From an uncultured Acetatifactor sp. (GTDB taxonomy: Bacteria; Bacillota; Clostridia; Lachnospirales; Lachnospiraceae): 17,557 bases of DNA. Positions 1 through 5,607 of this stretch are shown one piece after another. Every line of letters begins with the position of its first letter. Position 1 is the first letter of the stretch. Made by a program: the position numbers and the translations under genes. The notes under the pieces are model-generated. The model did not search any database, had not been told where the DNA came from, and saw only the letters and a list, made by a program, of their open reading frames with translations. Where the stretch lies: assembly GCA_910589655.1 (NCBI GenBank), contig CAJUTJ010000086.1, forward strand, positions 1 through 17,557, given 5' to 3'.

Positions 1-60
1 CTAATGGGTCAAGGGACGAGTCCCTTGTGGGGTTTGGGGCAACGCCCCAAGGTCTTAAAA
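1..60. repeat. Two strong GC-rich hairpins at left edge
   Basis: Two near-perfect short-loop palindromes sit side by side: CAAGGGAC-GA-GTCCCTTG (about 10-27) and TTGGGGC-AAC-GCCCCAA (about 35-51). Neither is followed by a clear U-tract, so they are not ordinary intrinsic terminators. The rest of 61-526 holds no gene I can support. It carries the cre-like site, a promoter-like pair and a decayed copy of the window's palindromic repeat (481-518). Confidence 0.5.
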
Positions 61-204
61 CCACTAATATCTGCAATTTTCGAGGTTCATTCGAGCCTAT
101 TTTTTTGACTCAGTTTTTTCATAGATTATTTGACACTACCGCTTCTTTCATGCTTAGCATACCGCTTCTGCGATACAAACAATGAGTGAAACATTTGCAC
201 AGAA

Positions 205-220
205 ATGTAAGCGCTTACAT
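205..220. promoter_or_regulatory. cre/LacI-family operator-like 16-bp palindrome
   Basis: The sequence ATGTAAGCGCTTACAT is a perfect 16-bp inverted repeat. Its core TGTAAGCGCTTACA fits the catabolite-responsive element bound by CcpA and related LacI-family repressors (central CG, TG...CA ends). It lies 15 bases downstream of a minus-strand promoter-like pair (235-263), where a bound repressor would block leftward transcription. The gene it would control is not in the window. CcpA versus another LacI-family regulator cannot be decided from sequence alone. Confidence 0.6.
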
Positions 221-234
221 ATCAGTGCATTTTT

Positions 235-263
235 ATCGTACCATTCCGCCATTCTTAAATCAA
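235..263 (-). promoter_or_regulatory. putative sigmaA promoter reading leftward out of the window
   Basis: On the minus strand a -35-like TTGATT (258-263) is separated by exactly 17 bases from a -10-like TACGAT (235-240), followed by an A-rich stretch. The expected start point is near 228, just before the cre-like palindrome. No convincing gene follows before the window edge, so a target to the left is an inference. The match to consensus is moderate. Confidence 0.4.
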
Positions 264-480
264 GATATTTTGTGCAGAATTTATACTTTTCTTACATTAT
301 AGACAAATTGATTGTCTACTTTTTATTCATTTTTCTAATTTGTATTTTTATTATTTAATGAATATTGCCATTTATTATGTAATCACTCAATTCAGTCCCT
401 GCAATTTCCCATATTGGGGCGCGATTAAGCCGCACCACTCCGGTATGCCGTTCACAATGCATCCGGCATAATTCGGAGGA

Positions 481-518
481 TTGTTTGTGCCGACTGCGTC
501 GGCATGACTGGAAGTGTG
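481..518 (-). repeat. Isolated copy of palindromic repeat module (inverted orientation)
   Basis: Read on the minus strand this carries CACACTTCCAGTCATGCCGA, then a CGCAG loop, then TCGGCACAAACAA. That is the same module as the start of the cassettes at 6640 and 14429, but those lie on the plus strand of the window, so this copy is inverted relative to them. The hairpin TGCCGA/TCGGCA is intact. It lies a few bases beyond the stop codon of the argS remnant, showing that the family occurs outside the large cassettes. Confidence 0.6.
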
Positions 519-526
519 AAAAGTAA

Positions 527-1050
527 CTACATTTCATCGGGACATTCCATCCCCAACACCCCACATGCCTCACACAATATTTTCTGCACTAAATCTGTTA
601 AAAGCAAACGTGCGATCTTCTCTTTTTCATCAGCCTGTAAAATAGTGCAGTCATGATAAAACTTATTAAAGGCTGTTGCTAATGCGATCACATACCTTGT
701 TACTATGCATACAGTTTTTCCGATGCCAATCTGTGATACCCCATGCTTGTCTTTCTCTAATACCTCAAAACATTTCTTAACAATCAAATCCCGTTTCATA
801 TAAATATTACAATATGCCCCTACATTCTCTGCCTTTTCAATCCCCAATTCATCTTTCTGCTCATTTAACTTTTCTGCCAGTTCAGATGCAATCTGCAATG
901 GATTTTTATGCATTTTCTTCGCCATAATATAACATGGCAATGCTAAATTTCCCATTTTTCTTCCGGTGGAATTTCCATTATTTTCAATAATTCTTCTTCC
1001 GGCACTTCCACCAATGCTTCCGATAAATACTGACAAATTTTCTTTTTTAT
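527..1050 (-). pseudogene. argS: Arginyl-tRNA synthetase remnant: start loss, frameshift and large internal deletion
   Basis: The remaining text matches both ends of a class I arginyl-tRNA synthetase. The N-terminal part reads ALVEVPEEELLKIMEIPPEE, then MGNLALPCYIMAKKM, NPLQIASELAEKL and GKTVCI. It then jumps, at about 703/704, straight into the C-terminal anticodon-binding helix VTRYVIALATAFNKFYHD and ends in ECPDEM, a normal ArgRS terminus. About 400 residues carrying the HIGH and KMSKS catalytic parts are missing. Two further lesions are visible. The codon 5 bases after an AAGGAGG ribosome site (1056-1062) is ATA (1048-1050) instead of ATG. An A-run at 955-959 is one base short, so IPPEE and MGNLAL lie in different frames. 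A functional argS must exist elsewhere. The ArgRS assignment is from recognised family motifs. Confidence 0.85.
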
Positions 1051-1087
1051 GGCAGCCTCCTTCAATTCTGATTATTTGTTAATGGAT

Positions 1088-1135
1088 AAAAAGAACCGCA
1101 ACGGAATTAGCTTCTGCTAAATCTATTACGGTTCT
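1088..1135 (-). terminator. Attenuator terminator hairpin in argS leader
   Basis: In the minus-strand RNA, AGAACCG (1129-1135) pairs with CGGTTCT (1092-1098). An internal stem TTAGC-AGAA-GCTAA stacks above it, and a TTTT run (1088-1091) follows directly. It lies between the Arg-rich leader peptide and the argS remnant, so it would stop transcription before argS. Its 5' arm overlaps a competing element: TACAGAA (1132-1138) can pair with TTCTGTA (1165-1171), and that pairing would prevent the terminator. Confidence 0.7.
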
Positions 1136-1161
1136 GTATCTACAACATTTATAAACAGCAG

Positions 1162-1217
1162 CCGTACAGAAACAAGACGTACATCCTTGTAACCATACGG
1201 AAAACAATGATTACAAG
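1162..1217 (-). promoter_or_regulatory. Competing leader RNA helices of an arginine attenuator
   Basis: Several mutually exclusive pairings can be read. TTACAAG (1186-1192) pairs with CTTGTAA (1211-1217), the end and stop codon of the leader peptide. CCGTA (1196-1200) pairs with TACGG (1162-1166), with ACAAG/CTTGT inside; this hairpin hides TTCTGTA (1165-1171), the strand that could act as antiterminator. ACGTCTT (1174-1180) is complementary to both AAGACGT copies in the Arg codons (1223-1229 and 1238-1244). A ribosome stalled on Arg codons would leave the antiterminator free, while one at the stop codon would favour the sequestering hairpin and the terminator. The pairings are seen; the switching is inferred. 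Confidence 0.6.
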
Positions 1218-1270
1218 AGCTTACGTCTTCTTTCTCTACGTCTTAAAATGTTATTACAAAATGTGTTCAT
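1211..1270 (-). CDS. Arginine-rich leader peptide of argS
   Basis: This 19-codon ORF encodes MNTFCNNILRRRERRRKLL. GGAGG (1276-1280) lies 5 bases before the ATG, an ideal ribosome site. Six of seven consecutive codons (10-16) are Arg, using AGA and CGT. The ORF lies directly upstream of competing hairpins, a terminator and an arginyl-tRNA synthetase remnant. That position, length and codon run are the hallmarks of a leader peptide that senses charged tRNA-Arg by ribosome stalling. It is unlikely to act as a mature protein. The downstream argS is broken, so the leader may be a relic or may now control only a truncated product. Confidence 0.75.
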   Translation of the reverse strand: MNTFCNNILRRRERRRKLL

Positions 1271-1371
1271 ACTAACCTCCATGCTGCTTTAGCGGCTCAA
1301 ATAGATATGAAAAACAGAAGATCTATGCACTTTTTTCTTAAAAGAGAAAATACTAAATTCAAAACGTTGCC

Positions 1372-1614
1372 TTAATCACCATTCTTTCCTGTACCATCAC
1401 CATGGCAAAAAGTAATTATTACGCCACTCGTTTCTGTTTGATCAGCTCCACAAAAAGTTCTTTGACAGTAACGATATCTTTTTAACGTAATAAAGCAAGG
1501 GCCATTGGGACGGTGTGTTGTCGCATATTCTTCCCAATTGGTCCAGTCCCCCCACTTATGTCCAAAGATATTACTACATTCCTTTGATGGGTCTGAGACC
1601 ATACCATCGTACAA
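1372..1614 (-). CDS. Cys-rich small protein, possibly N-terminally truncated
   Basis: I do not recognise a named family. With the TTG start it has 80 residues, five cysteines (13, 40, 50, 55, 70), and is rich in Trp and aromatic residues (CSNIFGHKWGDWTNWEEY, RYRYCQRTFCGADQT). The paired cysteines suggest disulphides or metal binding, which would fit a secreted protein, yet no signal peptide is present. No good ribosome site precedes the TTG or the next ATG (M5). The open frame runs back without interruption to the TAG stop of the upstream NTF2-like gene and is in frame with it. A gene that lost its 5' end is a reasonable reading, as is a weakly translated small protein. Confidence 0.4.
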   Translation of the reverse strand: MYDGMVSDPSKECSNIFGHKWGDWTNWEEYATTHRPNGPCFITLKRYRYCQRTFCGADQTETSGVIITFCHGDGTGKNGD

Positions 1615-1653
1615 TGAAATCCCAGACTCATGTTCTTCTATAGCTGGAGTATA

Positions 1654-2025
1654 CTAAGATTTAATGGCCTTTCCAATGTTTTTCTTCCGTCTCCATTCAG
1701 GCGCAGTTCCATCCTCTGCCCAATATTCATCAACTGAGATGATTTTGTCGTTAATAACTTTGATAAAAGATGTTACATGAAATGACTGTGTTCCGTCCTG
1801 AGAATATACATGGGTTACCGTAATCAATAAGTCATTTATTTTTTCTACTTTTTCTACTTTTCCGGACCAGCTGCCCGGATATTCACAATTTGCAATGATA
1901 AATTCGTCCACATTAAAATGTTCATTCGTGCAATGCCAGTAAATATCGGCATTTTTGTCAAAGTAATCTCTGACAGCATCAGCGTTTTGTTCCAAAACAT
2001 CTTTCCAAAATTTGTATATATCCAT
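1654..2025 (-). CDS. NTF2/SnoaL-like fold protein
   Basis: A 123-residue protein with the size and pattern of the NTF2/SnoaL-like cone fold. An N-terminal helix (FWKDVLEQNADAVRDYFDKN, residues 6-25) is followed by strands, the sheet segment DLLITVTHVYSQDG (65-78), and a C-terminal VDEYWAEDGTAPEWR (98-112) typical of small SnoaL-like proteins. Members range from isomerases and hydrolases to ligand-binding proteins; no reaction can be assigned here. I chose the ATG at 2023-2025 over an ATG ten codons earlier because AAAGG precedes it at a suitable distance, while the upstream one has no ribosome site. It follows the LiaF-like gene with a short gap and may be cotranscribed with it. Confidence 0.75.
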   Translation of the reverse strand: MDIYKFWKDVLEQNADAVRDYFDKNADIYWHCTNEHFNVDEFIIANCEYPGSWSGKVEKVEKINDLLITVTHVYSQDGTQSFHVTSFIKVINDKIISVDEYWAEDGTAPEWRRKKNIGKAIKS

Positions 2026-2103
2026 GGCTCCGCACCTTTCTATCCTCCCATACAATCAGCTGTACCACCATATATAAAAGCCTGAGAATTTAGCCTGAAT
2101 TAT

Positions 2104-2877
2104 CTAAATATTTTTAATATACTTAATTTGTAACGCTCCAAAAGAAACGTTTCCAATGACTTCCAGAACGTTTTCCCCCTCCGGATTACACTGGCCTATT
2201 TCTTCTATTCTGGAAAAAGCAGTGTCCCCGTTGATTTTTACTTTCCAAGAAGCAGGCACATGAAGTACGGCATTACCAAAGGATGTGTGCACATAAACCT
2301 TCGCATTGTGATTCATCATCTTCGCATTATTAAAATAGACCACCATATTCCCAAAGGAATTGTCCATATAAATTTCGCTGAGCGCCTTGCTTGATATATA
2401 TTTCACAGTATCCCCGAAATCATTTTCCAGCTGCAGCACTTCTCCGTACACAACATCATCCGCTGCTGCGCCTCCCCTGTTCTCATTCACGGCTTCTTCC
2501 GCCATTGCCGCGCCTCCGCCATGGCTGCCCCTATAACGGGATCTGCTTCTGCAAAACCTTTTATTGGAAACAGGAAACCACCTCCTATCCGGAAACAGCA
2601 CACTTAGTCCAATGCTTCCAAACAGTGCCGCTGCCAGTATCGACCACGGACTAATCTCCGGCAGTCCCAGCCGCGCCTTGTTTCGGATAAACACTATGGC
2701 AATGGGAAATAGAATCAATGCAAAATTCCTGTGCAGGATCCCTTCTATAAGAAGTACCGCCATTCCCAGCAATATTAAAATATCCAAGACGTTGATATCC
2801 CAAAAATTGCCTGCCACTATAAGAACTGCCGCCACTATAAAAAACACTCCCCAAAATATCTTCTTACACTTCTTCAT
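2104..2877 (-). CDS. LiaF-like membrane protein
   Basis: A 257-residue protein. The first 100 residues hold about four hydrophobic segments (IFWGVFFIVAAVLIVAG; VLDILILLGMAVLLIEGIL; FALILFPIAIVFI; ILAAALFGSIGLSVLF). A basic linker (RFCRSRSRYRGS) follows. The C-terminal half repeats NDFGD, DNSFGNMVVYF, TSFGNAVLHVP and NVSFGALQIKY, the short beta repeats typical of the LiaF/YvqF C-terminal domain. LiaF in Bacillus restrains the LiaRS cell-envelope stress system. The gene lies downstream of a LytTR regulator, a common pairing in Clostridia, so it may sense or modulate envelope state for that regulator. Start ATG is preceded by GAAAGG. The hairpin at 2893-3025 lies between the two genes. Confidence 0.8.
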   Translation of the reverse strand: MKKCKKIFWGVFFIVAAVLIVAGNFWDINVLDILILLGMAVLLIEGILHRNFALILFPIAIVFIRNKARLGLPEISPWSILAAALFGSIGLSVLFPDRRWFPVSNKRFCRSRSRYRGSHGGGAAMAEEAVNENRGGAAADDVVYGEVLQLENDFGDTVKYISSKALSEIYMDNSFGNMVVYFNNAKMMNHNAKVYVHTSFGNAVLHVPASWKVKINGDTAFSRIEEIGQCNPEGENVLEVIGNVSFGALQIKYIKNI

Positions 2878-2892
2878 AATAATTACCCTTTC

Positions 2893-3025
2893 TATTCCAG
2901 TTCCGTACCTTCTCTGCAGCCCCCCCTTTTACGTGGAAGGAATCTTCTGACGCTGGCGCGTCCGAATTTCCTTCCGGGGGGCTTTCGTTACGGGACTGTT
3001 TTGTTTTTATTCCGGTTCCGTACCT
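2893..3025. repeat. Long hairpin flanked by 18-bp direct repeats
   Basis: Between the LytTR and LiaF-like genes an interrupted palindrome spans 2918-2983. Its arms are AGCCCCCC/GGGGGGCT and GGAAGGAA/TTCCTTCC, and its core is GACGC-TGGC-GCGTC (2949-2962). It is bracketed by near-identical direct repeats TATTCCAGTTCCGTACCT (2893-2910) and TATTCCGGTTCCGTACCT (3008-3025), 17 of 18 identical. The second element in transcription order ends just before the ribosome site of the LiaF-like gene. No U-tract follows on either strand. The layout resembles either a small inserted palindrome with duplicated flanks or an RNA element controlling the downstream gene. Confidence 0.65.
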
Positions 3026-3039
3026 GTTTTTCCTGTTTC

Positions 3040-3501
3040 CTAGATTTTTAAATGTCTTTCTCTCAGCCGTTCCAGTACTGCTTTGTAATAACTTCTGGAT
3101 ACCATGACGGTTTTATTACTATCTTTGAACTCTGCCAAGCTGGAGGCGGCGAGATTTCTTGTAATAGAATAAATGTAATCAAGATTGGCTATGGTTGACT
3201 TTGATATTCGCATAAATCCTCCCGGCAGCAATTCTTCCAGCTCATACAGCTTGTAAGAGCATCCGAACAGCTGCTCCGCGGTATGGGCAAATATTTCTTT
3301 TCCCTCTGTCTCAAAGAAGTAAATCTGATTTATGGGCACATAATATTCCGTGTCCCCACGTTTAAGCGGCAGACATCTCTTACTGCTTCCCTGTTTCGTA
3401 ATGTGGTCTTGAAGCAATATCACACTTTCATCAAGCTGCCCACAACGAATCAGCACTTCCGTTTCAGGCAGGCCGTTTACTATCTCGATTTTAACCCTCA
3501 T
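3040..3501 (-). CDS. LytTR-family DNA-binding regulator
   Basis: A stand-alone LytTR transcription factor of 153 residues. The C-terminal two thirds show the fold's typical signals: a strand with YYVPINQIYFFETEGKEIFAHT (about 53-74), YKLYELEELLPGGFMRISKS (83-102), ANLDYIYSI, then SNKTVMVSRSYYKAVLERL (128-146). The short N-terminal part has no receiver domain, so it is not a classical response regulator. The ATG at 3499-3501 is chosen because AAGGAGAG lies just upstream; a longer frame starting at 3570 has a hydrophobic extension with no ribosome site. It leads a likely operon with the LiaF-like gene and probably binds direct repeats near its own promoter. Confidence 0.85.
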   Translation of the reverse strand: MRVKIEIVNGLPETEVLIRCGQLDESVILLQDHITKQGSSKRCLPLKRGDTEYYVPINQIYFFETEGKEIFAHTAEQLFGCSYKLYELEELLPGGFMRISKSTIANLDYIYSITRNLAASSLAEFKDSNKTVMVSRSYYKAVLERLRERHLKI

Positions 3502-3528
3502 CCATTCTCTCCTTCGTTCTGTAACAAG

Positions 3529-3556
3529 TATATACACAACTATAGAAAAGAGTAAA
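3529..3556 (-). promoter_or_regulatory. Possible promoter of the LytTR-LiaF operon
   Basis: TTTACT (3551-3556) and TATATA (3529-3534) are spaced 16 bases apart on the minus strand, about 28 bases before the LytTR start codon. The -10 overlaps a small palindrome GTATATAC. The match is moderate. Confidence 0.35.
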
Positions 3557-3660
3557 TAGGGTTTCTGCAACAGGTAAAAATTACACGATAAGAAGTAAAA
3601 GATATTGTTTAAACTCCATAAAATGAAATAAAGAAGGCTCCCTCTGCATGAGACTGTGCA

Positions 3661-3698
3661 TAAAAAAAGCGGACAATCCCCATAATCCGTTGTCCGCT
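3661..3698 (-). terminator. Intrinsic terminator of the GT8/acyltransferase operon
   Basis: AGCGGACAA (3690-3698, minus strand) pairs perfectly over 9 bp with TTGTCCGCT (3668-3676), followed by a run of T. It lies 38 bases beyond the stop codon of the last acyltransferase gene, closing the operon before the LytTR promoter region. Confidence 0.85.
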
Positions 3699-3736
3699 CC
3701 TCATTGATTAATCAAGTAAGGAAGAGTCCTCTTCCT

Positions 3737-4570
3737 CTACTCGCCCCGTGACCCGTGCGCCGCTTTAGCGGCATATTTCATATGCGTCCCGTCTTTTTTC
3801 CGATATTTAATGTATTCGTAATCACTGGTTCTGCTGCGTTCCGCCATACATCCGTACACCCTGTCCCGCAGCTCCTGCCTTGCCTCCTTGGGAGGCAGAG
3901 TCTCATCGGCAAAAAAAGGGCCGTCAATATAGGTGGTAATCCTTACTTTCTCTCCCTTAAAACCTCTCCTGTGGTAAGTATTGGTCAAAGCAAATACCGG
4001 ACATTTCATTTTCACCGGATACTGAAACGATACGGCTTTAAAAGGGCGGATGCCGATGTAATAGGGCCAGATATGAGCCTCCGGATAAATAGTCACGGAG
4101 CAATTCCTCTTAATTTTATCCTCCACCGATTCCAGAAAATTTTTCATCCCGCCCAGATCACAGGGAATCGGGATGGCCCCCAGCATCTCCACCAGCGTCC
4201 CTAACCCCGGCATGGAAATATTTTCGGGATTTACGATAAAGAAATTTCTCTTGGGATAGTTCCCCAGACTGGGAATAAACGTATCCGCAAAGGGCTGTGT
4301 ATGGTTTCCATAGATAAAATAGCCGGTATCCTTGCATTGGCGCAGCTTTTCCCGGCCTTGAAACCGTATCCGGAATTTCAGCTTGGCATACAGATATTTT
4401 ACGGGCATACTGAGGACATTCTGCACGGCCATGGAGCAGGCATCCCACAGCCGATTGTGAAAATAAGGGAAATTCTTATCCACTGTTCTGGGTGTAATCC
4501 GTGCCGTCGAAAACTCTTCATTCAGTTCGTCACTGTAGTAGATAATCTTTTCCCCAGCCTGTTTTTTCAT
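3737..4570 (-). CDS. PlsC-like acyltransferase (LPLAT), copy 1
   Basis: A 277-residue lysophospholipid-acyltransferase-type enzyme, which would move an acyl chain onto a glycerophosphate, glycolipid or related hydroxyl at the inner membrane face. The catalytic block is YGNHTQPFADTF (residues 87-98), followed by VNPENISMPGLG (113-124), and the second block is TIYPEAHIWPYYIGIRPFK (160-178), equivalent to the family's FPEGTRS. The spacing from His90 to Asp96 is five residues rather than the usual four. Alignment with the neighbour shows the extra residue here. The C-terminus includes a coding palindrome at 3759-3772 that resembles the window's intergenic repeat. Start ATG follows AAGGGG. The acyl acceptor is unknown. 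Confidence 0.85.
   Translation of the reverse strand: MKKQAGEKIIYYSDELNEEFSTARITPRTVDKNFPYFHNRLWDACSMAVQNVLSMPVKYLYAKLKFRIRFQGREKLRQCKDTGYFIYGNHTQPFADTFIPSLGNYPKRNFFIVNPENISMPGLGTLVEMLGAIPIPCDLGGMKNFLESVEDKIKRNCSVTIYPEAHIWPYYIGIRPFKAVSFQYPVKMKCPVFALTNTYHRRGFKGEKVRITTYIDGPFFADETLPPKEARQELRDRVYGCMAERSRTSDYEYIKYRKKDGTHMKYAAKAAHGSRGE
3759..3772. repeat. GCTTTAGC-core palindrome inside acyltransferase 3' end
   Basis: GCCGCTTTAGCGGC is a perfect palindromic hairpin (6-bp arms) within the last codons of the acyltransferase gene. It shares the CTTTAG core with the AACTGCTTTAGCAGTT modules at 6727 and 14557 and with the imperfect copy at 1283-1296. It may be a repeat module that has invaded a coding end. 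Confidence 0.4.
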
Positions 4571-4620
4571 GCTTATACCCCTTGCGCGCTTTACATACTA
4601 ATCAATATTTGAAAGTGTCC

Positions 4621-4659
4621 TTCTCTCAAACATGCCGATGCAGTCGGCACCTTAGAGAA
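4621..4659. repeat. Palindromic repeat module between the two acyltransferase genes
   Basis: An inner hairpin TGCCGA-TGCAG-TCGGCA (4633-4649) is enclosed by TTCTCT/AGAGAA arms (4621-4626 and 4654-4659). The inner part with the preceding CAAACA is the same module found at 6650-6672, 6822-6843, 14434-14454 and, inverted, at 481-518. Confidence 0.6.
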
Positions 4660-4671
4660 ACTTCATTCCTT

Positions 4672-5565
4672 TCATGCTTCCTCTCGGCTGCCGTCCTCCT
4701 CCGTCGTATAGACCAGCGGAATACCGTAAAATTCTTCATAAATATTTTTCCAAAGCTCATAATTGCGGTCGCGCATATCCACAGCCTGCTCTCTCTCGCG
4801 CAAACCCGCCTTGGGATAAATAGGCTCGTTGATATAGACGGTATATTCCTGAACCGGAAATCCGTCGGGGCCGATGCGGCTGCTGTCTTCCATGCAGATG
4901 AATAAGGGAATCACCGGCACTTGATTTTTCACGGCAAATTTGAACGCCCCGTTTTTCAAAGGCTTGGGCTTCCTGTAATTCCACCACAGGCTTTGCTCGG
5001 GATAAATCAGAATAAAGTCACCCCGCTGCAGAATCGTATCCACCGCCATCAGGAAATTGTACATGGTCTTCTTATTACTGCTGAGGGGCAGGGTGTCACA
5101 GTTTCGAAATAAATAGCCGTACATCCCCGGAAAATTTGTATAGTTTCCCTCTCGAATCACCTTGAACAGCCTCTTTTTACGATACTGCTTTGACCGCTGG
5201 AAGATCCTTTCCACCGTAAAACAGTCAAAGGGATTAAAATGATTGCAGGTGATAATTGCGCCTGTGTCCGTCTGGTTCAGGTATTCCATCCCGTAAACCT
5301 TTTTAATAACCAGCTTTTTATTTCGGATCAACTCGTCTACAAATTTATTGGCAAATATATAAGCCGTTTTCCGCTTCACAATGCTATCCGGTTTTGTCTT
5401 CAAGTAATCTACCATATCGGGCAGCAAGGGAATGGTGGGAGGATCGTCTTCCGCATCCACGTCAAATCTCCCCTCCCGCTCCAGCTGTTCGATTATCTTT
5501 AAAACCTCCAGCCTGTCAGGCGCCTTAGGGGGAGCCTGCTGCTTTCCTTTTTTTCTAACTTTCAT
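4672..5565 (-). CDS. PlsC-like acyltransferase (LPLAT), copy 2
   Basis: A 297-residue PlsC-type acyltransferase. The canonical NHX4D motif is CNHFNPFD (His109, Asp114), the second block is LIYPEQSLWW (186-195), and the hydrophobic strand VPVIPLFICMED (216-227) follows as expected. A Lys/Arg-rich N-terminus and about 80 extra residues precede the domain (LEVLKIIEQLEREGRFDVD), giving a likely membrane- or partner-docking region. It is clearly related to the next gene but not a recent duplicate. It lies between GT8 copy 1 and acyltransferase copy 1, all in the same direction with short gaps. The start ATG follows GTGAGGA. Substrates cannot be read from the sequence; a glycosylated lipid made by the adjacent GT8 enzymes is a reasonable inference. 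Confidence 0.85.
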   Translation of the reverse strand: MKVRKKGKQQAPPKAPDRLEVLKIIEQLEREGRFDVDAEDDPPTIPLLPDMVDYLKTKPDSIVKRKTAYIFANKFVDELIRNKKLVIKKVYGMEYLNQTDTGAIITCNHFNPFDCFTVERIFQRSKQYRKKRLFKVIREGNYTNFPGMYGYLFRNCDTLPLSSNKKTMYNFLMAVDTILQRGDFILIYPEQSLWWNYRKPKPLKNGAFKFAVKNQVPVIPLFICMEDSSRIGPDGFPVQEYTVYINEPIYPKAGLREREQAVDMRDRNYELWKNIYEEFYGIPLVYTTEEDGSREEA

Positions 5566-5607
5566 GCTTCCTCACATTCTGCCGCCGAAGGGCTTTGATG
5601 CCTGTTT

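Noticed and set aside
60..165. Two tiny overlapping ORFs (13 and 11 codons) on the minus strand near the left edge
   Set aside because: They overlap as ATGA, but no ribosome site, composition signal or structured downstream element supports them as leader peptides.
355..573. 72-codon frame beyond the argS remnant
   Set aside because: It overlaps the argS remnant in another frame and the repeat module at 481-518; its translation is repeat-derived.
1081..1270. T-box riboswitch for argS
   Set aside because: No T-box core (AGGGTGGNACCGCG-like) sequence could be found; the Arg-codon leader with competing helices explains the region better.
2391..2950. Plus-strand frames over the LiaF-like gene
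   Set aside because: They have no ribosome site, are Pro- and His-rich shadows, and the opposite strand encodes a clear family member.
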